NCBI RefSeq assembly: GCF_029846235.1
Contig: NZ_JARVWP010000012.1
Span: 124,001-188,000 of the forward strand
Source: Bradyrhizobium sp. CER78
GTDB lineage: Bacteria; Pseudomonadota; Alphaproteobacteria; Rhizobiales; Xanthobacteraceae
Length of the DNA stretch: 64,000 nt
Direction: 5' to 3'
This document shows, one piece after another, positions 1 to 9,850 of this stretch. Position 1 is the stretch's first letter; every line of letters starts with the position of its first letter. The notes under the pieces are model-generated. The model was given only the letters and a program-made list of their open reading frames with translations. It made no database searches and was not told the origin of the DNA. Made by a program: the position numbers and the translations under genes.

Positions 1-265
1 GAAGATCTCCGCCAAATTCCGCAGCGCCAACCTGATCGCCCAGCTCAACGCCACCATCGCCGGCTTCGGCATCGCCGTGCTGCCGCACTTCATGGCATCA
101 GCGCATCCCGAGCTGCAGCCGGTGCTGCGCGACGAGGTGCAGATCTCCCGCACCTTCTGGCTTTTGATGCACGCCGACAGCAAGGACCTCGCCCGCATCC
201 GCTCCGTGGCGGATTACATCTACGAGACGGTGGAAGCCGAGCGCATGCTGTTCAGCGGGCCATAG
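1..265 (+). CDS. LysR-family transcriptional regulator, C-terminal part (partial)
   Basis: The reading frame is open from the window edge (frame starting at base 2) and ends with TAG at 263-265, so only the last 87 or so residues are present. The visible part reads like the end of a LysR substrate-binding domain: an A-T-I-A-G-F-G-I-A-V-L-P core strand and turn, then a strand with FWLLMHAD and a final helix with DYIYETVEAER. The helix-turn-helix is outside the window, so its targets cannot be inferred. The last 52 bases recur in diverged form at 2310-2361 (see the remnant entry). Confidence 0.85.
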   Translation, partial: KISAKFRSANLIAQLNATIAGFGIAVLPHFMASAHPELQPVLRDEVQISRTFWLLMHADSKDLARIRSVADYIYETVEAERMLFSGP

Positions 266-277
266 GGCTCGTCGACA

Positions 278-520
278 TCATCCGGCGGATCGGATGCCTC
301 GGGGGTCGGTATCCCTGTTCGATGCGACGTAGTCGACCTCGCCACGCGAGATCCCGATATCCATGAGCTCCCGGTCGCTCAGGCTGCCGAGATCGGCGCG
401 CAGCCGCTCCCATTTGCGCCATTCCTGAATTGAGTCCCAAAAGCTCTTGAAGGCGCCGGAGACCCGCGGCGTCGATGCGCTCGCCTGGGCTGAGCGCGTT
501 GGACTGTAGGTCGTGCTCAT
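278..520 (-). CDS. DUF1127 (YjiS-like) small protein
   Basis: An 80-residue protein. Its second half matches the DUF1127 pattern: a W-x-x-W-E-R-L-R segment, then LGSLSDRELMDIGISRGEVDYVAS, which is the usual aromatic/basic helix followed by the D-R-E-L-x-D-I-G-[IL]-x-R core. Family members are small proteins, often stress- or phosphate-linked in alphaproteobacteria, and some bind RNA. The gene stands alone, reads against the LysR gene, and lies about 165 bp from the divergent regulator at 686. The N-terminal 25 residues are Ser/Thr-rich and of no evident function. Confidence 0.8.
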   Translation of the reverse strand: MSTTYSPTRSAQASASTPRVSGAFKSFWDSIQEWRKWERLRADLGSLSDRELMDIGISRGEVDYVASNRDTDPRGIRSAG

Positions 521-685
521 TGCAGCACCTCCAGGTTCGTTCCGTCAGGACAGGGTACCGGGGCCTGCGCAAGCGCACTTGACGGGCGGCTTACATTTTC
601 CTCGCCGGCAGCCTATTCTTGGCGGCTGAGGCGCCGCCAAAGCGCTGATGGCGATCATCGGACGCATACCCAAGGGATTCGCGGC

Positions 686-2254
686 TTGCGCTATCTCTTC
701 GAGGAGTACGCACTCGACACGGACCGGCGCGAGCTGCACCGCGGGACGGACGTGGTCTCCGTCGCGCCACAGGTATTCGACCTGCTCGACTTTCTAATCC
801 GCAACAGGGAGCGCGTCGTCAGCAAGGACGATCTCATCGACGCCATCTGGAACGGGCGCTGCGTGTCCGATGCAGCCCTGACCACACGCTTCAACGCTGC
901 GCGAAGCGCGATCGGCGATTCCGGCCAGGAGCAGCGCCTCATCAGGACACTGCCGCGCAAGGGCTTCCGGTTTGTCGGCGCGGTCCGGGAAGAGCGGACG
1001 CCGGCAAGCGCGGCAACGGCCGTTTCCCCCGAACCGCGACAGCCACCCCTCAATCTCCCCGACAAGCCCTCGATTGCCGTGCTGCCGTTCCAGAACCTCA
1101 GCGCCGACCCGGAGCAAGAGTATTTCGCCGACGGCGTCGTGGAAGACATCACCATGGCGCTGTCGCGATTTCGTTGGCTGTTCGTGATCGCGCGCAATTC
1201 GAGTTTCACTTACAAAGGCCGGCCCGTAGACATCAAGCAGGTCGGCCGCGAGCTTGCGGTGCGCTATGTGCTCGAAGGTAGCGTGCGCAAGGCCGGAAAT
1301 CGTATTCGTATCGCCGGTCAGCTTATCGATACCGAAACAGGCGCACATCTCTGGGCGGACCGCTTTGATGGCGCGCTCGAAGATATTTTCGATCTGCAAG
1401 ACCAGGTGACTTCTACCGTCGTGGGCGCAATCGCGCCGATGCTTCAGCGCGAGGAAATCAAGCGAGCCAGGCGCAAGCCAACCGAGAATCTGGATGCATA
1501 CGACTATTACCTGCGTGGGTTGGCGATCGTTCGTCGGTGGACCAGGGAAGCGAACAGCGAAGCGCTCCAGCTCTTCAGCAAGGCGATCGAGCTCGATCCA
1601 GGTTTGGCGTGCGCTTATGGCATGGCCGGATGGTGCTACATCCAGCGCAAAGCGCGCCACTGGATGATCGATCGTGTGCAGGAAAGTGCCGAAGCTACAC
1701 GGTTAGGCTGGAAGGCAGTGCATCTGGGAGCAGACGATCCGGCCGCGATGTGCATGGGTGCATATGTACTCGCCTTTATAGCCCATGAATTCGACGACGC
1801 CGTCGCCTTCGTGGATCGCGGACTCGCGATCAATCCGAACCTGGCGCAAGCATGGCACCTTGGTGCCTGGGTGAGAGCGTTCAGAGGTGAACCGGACCTC
1901 GCGCTTGACTACGCGATGCGTGCCATGCGCCTGAGCCCGCTCGATCCGTCCATGTACGGCATAAACGGAGCGGTGTCGTATGCGCATTTTCTCTCCGGCC
2001 GCTACGACATGGCGTTGTCATGGGCCGAAAAAGCATTGCGCGACAATCCGGATTTCCTGCTGGCCATCTGCATGTTCGCAGCCAGCAACGCACTCACCGG
2101 ACGCCTTGAGGCGGCACAAAAGGGCATCGCACATATACGCGAACGCGATCCCGATTTGCGCATCTCCAATCTGGGAGAGCTGGCACCATTTCGGCGAGCG
2201 AAGGATCTTGCGATTTTTACCAAAGGCCTTCGCGCAGCCGGGCTTCCCGAATGA
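686..2254 (+). CDS. Winged-helix (OmpR/CadC-type) regulator with TolB-like and TPR domains
   Basis: 522 residues from a TTG start. Residues about 5-95 form a CadC-type winged helix (FEEYALDTDRRELHR, then a recognition region ending LIRTLPRKGFRFVG). Residues about 130-245 are the TolB-N/adenylate-cyclase-associated module (KPSIAVLPFQNLS, YFADGVVEDITMALSR, YVLEGSVRKAGNRIRI). Residues about 260-500 are helical TPR repeats such as AIELDPGLACAYGMAGWCY. No cyclase catalytic domain is visible, so the architecture is DNA binding plus a TPR sensor or scaffold. In this family the regulator usually responds to unknown signals and is soluble. The start is uncertain: no ATG lies nearby in frame, so TTG at 686 is accepted. 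Confidence 0.85.
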   Translation: MRYLFEEYALDTDRRELHRGTDVVSVAPQVFDLLDFLIRNRERVVSKDDLIDAIWNGRCVSDAALTTRFNAARSAIGDSGQEQRLIRTLPRKGFRFVGAVREERTPASAATAVSPEPRQPPLNLPDKPSIAVLPFQNLSADPEQEYFADGVVEDITMALSRFRWLFVIARNSSFTYKGRPVDIKQVGRELAVRYVLEGSVRKAGNRIRIAGQLIDTETGAHLWADRFDGALEDIFDLQDQVTSTVVGAIAPMLQREEIKRARRKPTENLDAYDYYLRGLAIVRRWTREANSEALQLFSKAIELDPGLACAYGMAGWCYIQRKARHWMIDRVQESAEATRLGWKAVHLGADDPAAMCMGAYVLAFIAHEFDDAVAFVDRGLAINPNLAQAWHLGAWVRAFRGEPDLALDYAMRAMRLSPLDPSMYGINGAVSYAHFLSGRYDMALSWAEKALRDNPDFLLAICMFAASNALTGRLEAAQKGIAHIRERDPDLRISNLGELAPFRRAKDLAIFTKGLRAAGLPE

Positions 2255-2304
2255 AGGTGAGTTCGCGGCTCACCCCGGCAGCAGGATCGAACCGGTCAAC
2301 TGTA

Positions 2305-2367
2305 TCGGCGGCGGATTACATCTGCGAGACGGTCGAAGCCGAGCGCACGCCGTTCAGCGGGGTGTGA
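2305..2367 (+). pseudogene. Remnant of a LysR gene 3' end
   Basis: Bases 2310-2361 match 208-259 (end of the LysR gene) at 48 of 52 positions with no gap, and the same reading frame is kept: ADYICETVEAERTPFSGV then TGA, against ADYIYETVEAERMLFSGP then TAG. Nothing upstream in this frame resembles LysR, so this is a fragment of about 20 codons. It is either the relic of a tandem LysR paralogue or a duplicated gene end made when the intervening 2 kb was inserted. Confidence 0.7.
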
Positions 2368-2384
2368 TGCGGGCGGGCACATCA

Positions 2385-2490
2385 CCGTCATCCTGAGGAG
2401 CGCGTAGCGCGTCTCGAAGGATGCACGGCCCGGCTCGTGGCCGTCGATCCTTGGAGGGCCGCTGAAGAAGCGGCCACCTCAGGATGACGG
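2385..2490. repeat. Palindromic intergenic element (CCTGAGG type)
   Basis: The outer arms CCGTCATCCTGAGG (2385-2398) and CCTCAGGATGACGG (2477-2490) are perfect 14-bp inverted repeats around an internal structured region. This is the form of a REP-like dispersed element. It lies between the LysR remnant and the convergent TetR gene and could also serve as a terminator. Confidence 0.75.
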
Positions 2491-2511
2491 GTTCAAAAGC
2501 GGAGCGTGCCC

Positions 2512-3126
2512 TTAGTTCACCTTGGCCTTCTTCGCCGGCGGCTTGGCCGCCGCCGCGCGTCCCAGCACGGCCTCGCGGCCGGCCGACAGGATCTCGTCGG
2601 ACATTTCGCCATTGCCGGCGATCCGCGACATCACGATGGAGCCCATCATGGTCGCCAGTGTCGCCATCGCCTGCTTGCGCGCGGTCTTGCGCGGCACGTC
2701 CTGGATCTGGTCGGTAATCATGTCGATCATCTGGTCGAGCTTGAGCGCAAAGGCCTTCCGGGTCTTCGGGCTTTCGCGGGCGATCTCGGCGCCGAGCGCC
2801 GGCACCGCGCAGCCCTGGCCGGGATCGTCGCGATGGGTCGCCGACAGGTAGCCGTCGACGATCGTCGCAAGCCGCTTCTCCGGGGGCACCTCCGCCGTCA
2901 CCTTGCGCCAGCGCTCGTTGGCGCGGTCCATGGCATAGTTGAAGGCCTCGATCACCAGCGCCTCGCGCGAGTCGAAATGCGCGTAGAAGCCGCCATGGGT
3001 GAGCCCGGCGTCCTTCATCAGGTCGGCGACGCCGATGCCATGGGCGCCCTTCTCGCGCAGCCGCGTTGCGGCCTTCTTCACGATTCGCGCGTGGGTCTCC
3101 TGCTTATGTTCTTTCGAATAGCGCAT
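2512..3126 (-). CDS. TetR/AcrR family transcriptional regulator
   Basis: 204 residues. The N-terminal helix-turn-helix (about residues 8-55) is clear: KAATRLREKGAHGIGVADLMKDAGLTHGGFYAHF, the standard TetR pattern ending in G-x-F/Y-x-H-F. The ligand-binding part ends in a Lys/Ala-rich tail. It lies 60 bp downstream of, and in the same direction as, the thioesterase at 3187-3738. Both have an AT-rich TTATATGATTA sequence just upstream (reverse complement at 3152-3162, plus strand at 3749-3759), which suggests autoregulation and control of the thioesterase. The effector is unknown; acyl-CoA or a lipophile is a guess from context. Confidence 0.9.
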   Translation of the reverse strand: MRYSKEHKQETHARIVKKAATRLREKGAHGIGVADLMKDAGLTHGGFYAHFDSREALVIEAFNYAMDRANERWRKVTAEVPPEKRLATIVDGYLSATHRDDPGQGCAVPALGAEIARESPKTRKAFALKLDQMIDMITDQIQDVPRKTARKQAMATLATMMGSIVMSRIAGNGEMSDEILSAGREAVLGRAAAAKPPAKKAKVN

Positions 3127-3151
3127 GCCGATCTCATGGAATGTTTCTAAT

Positions 3152-3162
3152 CATATAATAGC
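3152..3162. promoter_or_regulatory. Candidate TetR operator upstream of tetR
   Basis: The minus strand reads TTATATGATTA here, 26-36 bp upstream of the TetR start. The identical 11-mer occurs at 3749-3759 upstream of the thioesterase, and the ATATGAT core also occurs in the palindrome upstream of the thiolase (13011-13024). Assignment to this TetR protein is inference. Confidence 0.35.
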
Positions 3163-3186
3163 AGATTTGCGCCGGGAATGCTGCAG

Positions 3187-3738
3187 TTATTTCGGCTTGT
3201 TCACCGCCAGGGGTTCCCCGCCGAGCATCGAAAATGTCGCAGTCGCGTGCACCGCAAGATTGCCTCTGCCGTCACGGACGAAGCCCTCGGTGTAGCTGGT
3301 CTGGCGGCCGAGCTTGATCACCTTGCCCTCGGCCGAGATGGTTCCCGAACGCACTGAGAGCGGGCGCAGATAGGTCAGCTTGAGGTCGAGCGTGACCGAG
3401 GCCTGCCCGGCCGGAAGCATGGTCGAGATCGCGCAACCCATCGCGGTATCGAGCAGCGCCGCGGCGGTCGCGCCGTGCAGCAGCCCGATGGTGTTCTCCA
3501 GGCTCTCATGCGGCTCGAGTTCCATCACGATCCGCCCCTCCTCGACCACGGCCACGCGGAAGCCGATCAGCTTGGCCATCGGCGGCGGCGGCAGCACGCC
3601 GTCGCGGATCGCACGCATCGCCTCGATCCCAGACATAGGCATCGCCGCCTTCGCCACCGGCCCGGGCGCCTGCCATTCCACCGTGCGCGTGCGCGTCAGC
3701 TCGGGGGAATGAAGATCTGATGTCTCGGCGGCGGTCAT
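3187..3738 (-). CDS. PaaI-type hot-dog thioesterase
   Basis: 183 residues. The hot-dog core runs from about residue 55 to 172: MAKLIGFRVAVVEEGRI, then GLLHGATAAALLDTAMGCAI, where the H-G-(x)n-LLD-x-A-M-G pattern places the catalytic-loop Asp, then DLKLTYLRPLSVRSG and a closing strand. PaaI/YdiI-type enzymes hydrolyse acyl- or aroyl-CoA thioesters in the cytoplasm. An N-terminal extension of about 35 residues (HSPELTRTRTVEWQAPGP) is longer than in most family members. It precedes the TetR gene and probably shares its regulation. Confidence 0.85.
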   Translation of the reverse strand: MTAAETSDLHSPELTRTRTVEWQAPGPVAKAAMPMSGIEAMRAIRDGVLPPPPMAKLIGFRVAVVEEGRIVMELEPHESLENTIGLLHGATAAALLDTAMGCAISTMLPAGQASVTLDLKLTYLRPLSVRSGTISAEGKVIKLGRQTSYTEGFVRDGRGNLAVHATATFSMLGGEPLAVNKPK

Positions 3739-3748
3739 GACGGCTCCA

Positions 3749-3759
3749 TTTATATGATT
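3749..3759. promoter_or_regulatory. Candidate TetR operator upstream of the thioesterase
   Basis: TTATATGATTA begins an imperfect palindrome (TTATATGATTAACATAA, 6 of 8 base pairs) 11 bp upstream of the thioesterase start. It shares its 11-mer with the reverse strand upstream of the TetR gene. Confidence 0.35.
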
Positions 3760-3848
3760 AACATAATTCTATAGATCCGAGCCGCGCGCGACGCAACCGC
3801 AGGGCCAGTGCCTTGACAGAAGCGGCCTTTGTCCGGGACATGGCAGGA

Positions 3849-3928
3849 GTCATTTCGGGGCGATGCGCAGCATCGAACCCGGAATCTCGAGATTCCGGGT
3901 CTGGTGCTTACGCACCATCCGGAATGAC
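3849..3928. repeat. Dispersed palindromic repeat, family B
   Basis: An 80-bp element bounded by GTCATTTCGG and CCGGAATGAC with an inner palindrome GGAATCTCGAGATTCC. An 80-bp near-copy lies at 25829-25908, and related copies lie at 42074-42175 and 48271-48334. This one lies just upstream of the enoyl-CoA hydratase gene. Confidence 0.85.
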
Positions 3929-3960
3929 GTGTCGATCAATTCCTGCGCCGGAAGCACTCC

Positions 3961-4731
3961 ATGGACATGCTCAATCCCCACTGCGGCATCGACCGCGACG
4001 ACAGAGGCGTCGTCCGCCTCACGATCTGCAACGCCGGCAAGCTGAACATCGTCAGTTCGGCCGTGACCAACGGCGTGCGCGAAGGCTTTGAGCATCTGGC
4101 CGCCGATCCGACCATCCGCGCGGTGATCCTGGCCGGCGAAAGCGAGCGCAGCATGATCGGCGGCGCCGATATCAAGGAGATGGCGACGCTCGACCAGAAA
4201 TCCGCCGAAGCCTTCATCAGCCGCCTGCGCGACCTCTGCGAGGCCGTGCGCAAATTCCCGGCGCCTGTCATCGCCCGCCTGCCCGGCTGGTGTCTCGGCG
4301 GCGGCCTCGAGGTCGCAGCCGCCTGCGACGTCCGCATCGCCGCGCATGACGCGATGTTCGGCATGCCCGAGGTCAAGGTCGGCATCCCCTCGGTGATCCA
4401 CGCCGCGCTGCTGCCGCGCCTGATCGGCTGGGGCCGCGCCCGCTGGCTGATGATGACCGCGGAGAACATCGACGCACCGACCGCGCTCGCTTGGGGCCTG
4501 GTCGACACCGTGGCAAAACCCAATGGCCTCGATGACGCTGTCGAGCACACCGTCAAGGCGCTGCTGGAATGCGGCCCCGAAGCGCTGCGCATCCAGAAGG
4601 ACCTGCTGCGGCAGTGGGAAGAGCTGCCGCTGACCGAATCGGTCAATCTCAGCGTCGGCGTGTTCGGAAAATCGTTCCAGACCGGCGAGCCGCAGCGGCT
4701 GCTGCAGGGATTCCTGGATCGGAAGAAATAG
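3961..4731 (+). CDS. Enoyl-CoA hydratase/isomerase family protein
   Basis: 256 residues of crotonase fold. The oxyanion-hole strands are visible as AVILAGESERSMIGGADIKEM (residues about 54-76) and PVIARLPGWCLGGGLEVAAACDVRIAA (about 102-130). The FGMPEVKVGIPSVIHAALLPRLIG segment gives a Glu at one usual catalytic position. The usual hydratase has two catalytic Glu residues; here the second region reads G-I-P-S, so isomerase, hydrolase or other crotonase chemistry is possible. GGAAG lies 6 bp upstream of the ATG. It is a lone gene followed by a strong hairpin terminator. Confidence 0.88.
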   Translation: MDMLNPHCGIDRDDRGVVRLTICNAGKLNIVSSAVTNGVREGFEHLAADPTIRAVILAGESERSMIGGADIKEMATLDQKSAEAFISRLRDLCEAVRKFPAPVIARLPGWCLGGGLEVAAACDVRIAAHDAMFGMPEVKVGIPSVIHAALLPRLIGWGRARWLMMTAENIDAPTALAWGLVDTVAKPNGLDDAVEHTVKALLECGPEALRIQKDLLRQWEELPLTESVNLSVGVFGKSFQTGEPQRLLQGFLDRKK

Positions 4732-4740
4732 AAAGTAGAA

Positions 4741-4776
4741 GACGCGGATCGAGGCGTTCAGACCTCGATCCGCGTC
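4741..4776. terminator. Intrinsic hairpin between convergent genes
   Basis: A perfect 14-bp stem (GACGCGGATCGAGG / CCTCGATCCGCGTC) with an 8-base loop starts 9 bp after the enoyl-CoA hydratase stop and ends 26 bp before the end of the convergent exported-protein gene. It probably serves both genes. The T-run is short (CTTGTTGG). Confidence 0.75.
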
Positions 4777-4802
4777 CTTGTTGGTCCGGATTTCCGTGCG
4801 CC

Positions 4803-6386
4803 TTAGTCGTCGGTCTCGACGAAGGGCGGCATGAAATAGCCGGGCTGGACGCCAAGCTGGAACCGACCGATCGACCGGTAATCACCGAGATTGTTGCTCG
4901 GCTGCGGCGTGTTGTAGCCGGCGAACACGATCGTCACGGTCCGCTCGTCGGTCAGCACCGCCTGCGGATCGTAGACCCGGCCGCTGAAGAAGTTCGTGGT
5001 GTAGCCCTCGCCCGGCGGTACGAAGGGCGCGACTTGCGCGGCCGTCAGGGCGTCTGCGCCATGAACGTTCACGAGCGGCGCATTCAGTGGGTACGGCCGC
5101 GGGCCGGCGGGATCGACGACCTTGTCCGTGGACAGGATCGGATTGTCGAAGCCGTTGACCACGTGCCACTTCAGGAGATCGCCTGCGCCGCGAACCGGAT
5201 TGTCGGTTTCGGCGTAGCCGATGAAGTGGAAGCCGTCGGAGTCGTTGTCCAGGCAGTTTCCGGCGCCGAAGAACATGCCGAAGCGCCCGTCATGGATGCG
5301 CAGGATGCTGCCGCTGCCGAGCCAGCGAATGCCGTTCAGCGCAACCGTGGTCTGGTCGTTGAGGCCGGTCGCCGCGCCGACGTCGGTGAAGTTCACGCCA
5401 TCAGACGTCGTTGCAATACGAATCGTGATCACGTCGTGGTTGGGCTTCCGCGGCTTCTTGTTGACGAGGTTGGTCAGCGCGAAGGCCGGCGTTGACGGGC
5501 ACACCTGGTTGGCCGGAAAACTCTTGTCGCCGGGGGTGAGGTTCTTGGAGACGTAGACGACGGCGGTCTTCTCGCCCATGTGCACGGCGCCGAGAATGGC
5601 GTCGGGATCGATCAGGCCGGTGGTCGCGCCCGCCGTAGCCTCGAGCTTGGGATAGCCGCCAGACGCAAGCGGGCTGACAAATCCGAGCTCCGGAAGTCCG
5701 AACAGCGAGAAGTCCTCGCCGCGATGCAGCGGATGGACCACGAGCTGATCGCTGTCGATGTGACCATCGGCGCGGTTGAGATGATAGACGCGCTGCTTGC
5801 CCCTCACGGACAGCACGAAGGCGTGGCCAAGCCCGTTGTCGGCGGCATTTGCGCTCGACGAGCCGTACGCCGTCTTCACGCCATTGACGTTGACGTTCTG
5901 ATTGTCCGGATCGGTCGCATCCCACGGGCAGTAGGGGTTGAGCGCCAGCGCCTTGCCCTTGAACTGCCAGGTCGCGCCCCAATCCGTCGAGATCGCAGCA
6001 ACCGTCGCCTCCTGCTCATTGCGCGGACGATAGTCGAACAGGCCTTCGAGGACGGCGCCGCGACGGCGAACGAACGGAAAATAGTAAGGCTGCATCACGC
6101 TCTTGCCGTGATTGATCGTGGTCTCGCCGCTCGCCGAGCAATAGTCGGCATAGGGCGTCCCATAGAGGGTCGGATTGTAGGGCGGCGTGAGCGTGCCCGG
6201 CGGCACGATGCCGGAAGCGTCGTGATGAAAATGATGTCCGGACTGATGCAGCGTCCACGGTCCGTGTTCGATCACGGATTGTGTCAGGCTGTCCGGAACG
6301 TATGAAAGCGTGGAGCCGGCATGGGCGGTCGATGCGACCGCAAGCAAGACACCGGCGGCGGCAGTGCCAAAGAGCAAGCGCGTCAT
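4803..6386 (-). CDS. Exported protein of unknown function, possible beta-propeller
   Basis: 527 residues from the ATG at 6386, chosen because it starts a classic signal peptide (MTRLLFGTAAAGVLLAVASTAHA, cleaved after A-H-A). The mature protein has no family I recognise. It contains phrases typical of sialidase/glycosidase-like propellers: ISTDWGATWQFKG (an Asp-box-like turn), TTSDGVNFTDVG, RIHDGRFGMFFGAG and FSGRVYDPQAVLTDE. It has several Cys residues that could pair in the periplasm. It may be a hydrolase or carbohydrate-binding protein, but catalytic residues cannot be assigned. The gene stands alone, convergent with the enoyl-CoA hydratase gene and divergent from the oxidoreductase at 6784. 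Confidence 0.75.
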   Translation of the reverse strand: MTRLLFGTAAAGVLLAVASTAHAGSTLSYVPDSLTQSVIEHGPWTLHQSGHHFHHDASGIVPPGTLTPPYNPTLYGTPYADYCSASGETTINHGKSVMQPYYFPFVRRRGAVLEGLFDYRPRNEQEATVAAISTDWGATWQFKGKALALNPYCPWDATDPDNQNVNVNGVKTAYGSSSANAADNGLGHAFVLSVRGKQRVYHLNRADGHIDSDQLVVHPLHRGEDFSLFGLPELGFVSPLASGGYPKLEATAGATTGLIDPDAILGAVHMGEKTAVVYVSKNLTPGDKSFPANQVCPSTPAFALTNLVNKKPRKPNHDVITIRIATTSDGVNFTDVGAATGLNDQTTVALNGIRWLGSGSILRIHDGRFGMFFGAGNCLDNDSDGFHFIGYAETDNPVRGAGDLLKWHVVNGFDNPILSTDKVVDPAGPRPYPLNAPLVNVHGADALTAAQVAPFVPPGEGYTTNFFSGRVYDPQAVLTDERTVTIVFAGYNTPQPSNNLGDYRSIGRFQLGVQPGYFMPPFVETDD

Positions 6387-6783
6387 GGAGCTGAGCCTTT
6401 TTTGTCTGGGGGGAGCAATTCGATAAATTAGGCAATGCGGAGAGCACCCCGCGGAAAATGCGGGGTGGTGCGAGCCGGTCGTAACACCGGGCTCCAACAG
6501 ATATGTGACGCCGGGATGTCCTCCACAGCCAAGGCGGATGGGCTTTGTTCTAAGAACGTCGGGCGCGACGTCGCGCGAGCCGTGGCTCCATCCGGACCAT
6601 GCGTCTGACGGACTGTTGACCGCGGGCGCCAGCCTACTAGTCTAGGCTCGACTGCGAGACGATTGTTTCAGATCGAGAACGTCGATCGGAGCACGGCGGT
6701 TTCACGCCGTCCGCGGCAGAAATCTACAATCAATTCTCGGGACAAACGCACAAGGTCACACTTCAAGAGCTGCAGGAGGACAT
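6387..6783. promoter_or_regulatory. 397-bp divergent intergenic region with three palindromes
   Basis: It separates the exported-protein gene and the molybdopterin oxidoreductase gene. It holds GTTCTAAGAAC (6547-6557, perfect 5+5), AGCCTA-N6-TAGGCT (6631-6648) and ACGGCG-N6-CGCCGT (6693-6710). AGGAGG sits before the downstream ATG. No gene is supported in this stretch. Which regulator uses the palindromes is unknown. Confidence 0.4.
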
Positions 6784-9063
<2,280 letters not shown>

Positions 9064-9081
9064 TTGACACAAAACGCGGCT

Positions 9082-9171
9082 CGTAGCCCGGATGGAGCGC
9101 AGCGAAATCCGGGGACGCGTCATCCGCGCGTCGAGTTGTCCCGGATTGCGCTGCGCTCCATCTGGGCTACG
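9082..9171. repeat. Dispersed palindromic repeat, family A
   Basis: Imperfect inverted arms of about 31 bp: CGTAGCCCGGATGGAGCGCA at 9082 and its mirrored form ending in TGGGCTACG at 9171. A second copy of the same family lies at 9756-9841. The element begins 19 bp after the oxidoreductase stop and may act as its terminator. Confidence 0.8.
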
Positions 9172-9221
9172 CTAGATGTTGACGATCTAGTCGACCACGG
9201 CGCGTTGAGACGGTGGATGCA

Positions 9222-9494
9222 ATGGTGAATGAAGTAATTGCGGCGGCAGGCAATACGGCTGTCCCAGCATATCTCACGCTACTCAAGCTTGGATACACAG
9301 TTGATCGTGCTGGCAAGGGCGATCGGGAGCACTGGATCGCGAAGAAGGAGACGCTCCATCTTGTCGCCGATTGCCCACTAGAACTCCTGGGCCTCTGTTT
9401 GTTGCGGAGTGAGCAAGGTCCACACTGGCAGGCGACAGACCGCCAGATTGACGAATTCATGAGACAGTTCTACCCGACTGCGAGTTCAACGTAA
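9222..9494 (+). CDS. Small hypothetical protein
   Basis: 90 residues from the ATG at 9222 (a GTG at 9213 would add three residues). It is a soluble mixed alpha/beta protein: an N-terminal helix NEVIAAAGNTAVPAYLTLLKLGYTV, a strand with EHWIAKKETLHLVADCPLELLGLCLL, and a C-terminal helix DRQIDEFMRQFYP. This resembles small uncharacterised or immunity-type proteins, but no family can be named. GC and codon use are milder than in the neighbours, and it is flanked by palindromic repeats, which fits acquired or low-expression DNA. Confidence 0.55.
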   Translation: MVNEVIAAAGNTAVPAYLTLLKLGYTVDRAGKGDREHWIAKKETLHLVADCPLELLGLCLLRSEQGPHWQATDRQIDEFMRQFYPTASST

Positions 9495-9497
9495 ACA

Positions 9498-9725
9498 TCA
9501 CGCAGCAAGCGGTCGTCGTCGACTCCTGTGGCCCGCATGAGCGAAGCGACATGCGGACCCGATCGTCCCGGAGATCGCTTCGCTCACCCGGGCTGCAATG
9601 GCTGAGCGCATCACCGTTCGGGAGTGACCCGCACGCGGTGGAAGGAACGTCGCACAAAGCGCGAGAACGGTCAGAACAAAGCACGCCCAGATCATGTACT
9701 TGAGGATGTCCTTGCCCGTGATCAT
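9498..9725 (-). CDS. Possible small membrane protein running into a repeat
   Basis: 75 residues from the ATG at 9725. The first 30 (MITGKDILKYMIWACFVLTV then LALCATFLPP) form a convincing single transmembrane segment. The rest is encoded by a palindromic repeat-like sequence (about 9530-9596) and looks like random translation. This may be a small membrane protein whose 3' end was replaced by a repeat, or a chance ORF. Confidence 0.3.
   Translation of the reverse strand: MITGKDILKYMIWACFVLTVLALCATFLPPRAGHSRTVMRSAIAARVSEAISGTIGSACRFAHAGHRSRRRPLAA
9530..9596. repeat. Palindromic repeat, degenerate
   Basis: GCCCGCATGAGCGAAGCGA on one side and its mirrored partner CGCTTCGCTCACCCGGGC on the other form an imperfect hairpin. 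It sits 35 bp after the small hypothetical protein at 9222-9494. Confidence 0.55.
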
Positions 9726-9755
9726 CGTGCCACTTCGTGTGCCAGATCGTGATTT

Positions 9756-9841
9756 GTAGCCCGGATTGGAGTGCAGCGAAATCCGGTGACCGTCATCCGT
9801 AGGTCGAAGTTCCGGATTGCGCTTCGCTCCATCCGGGCTAT
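9756..9841. repeat. Dispersed palindromic repeat, family A (second copy)
   Basis: GTAGCCCGGATTGGAGTGCA opens the element and TCGCTCCATCCGGGCTA closes it. It is the same family as 9082-9171. It ends about 10 bp before the end of the MFS gene (convergent side). Confidence 0.75.
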
Positions 9842-9850
9842 GCGTGCCCC

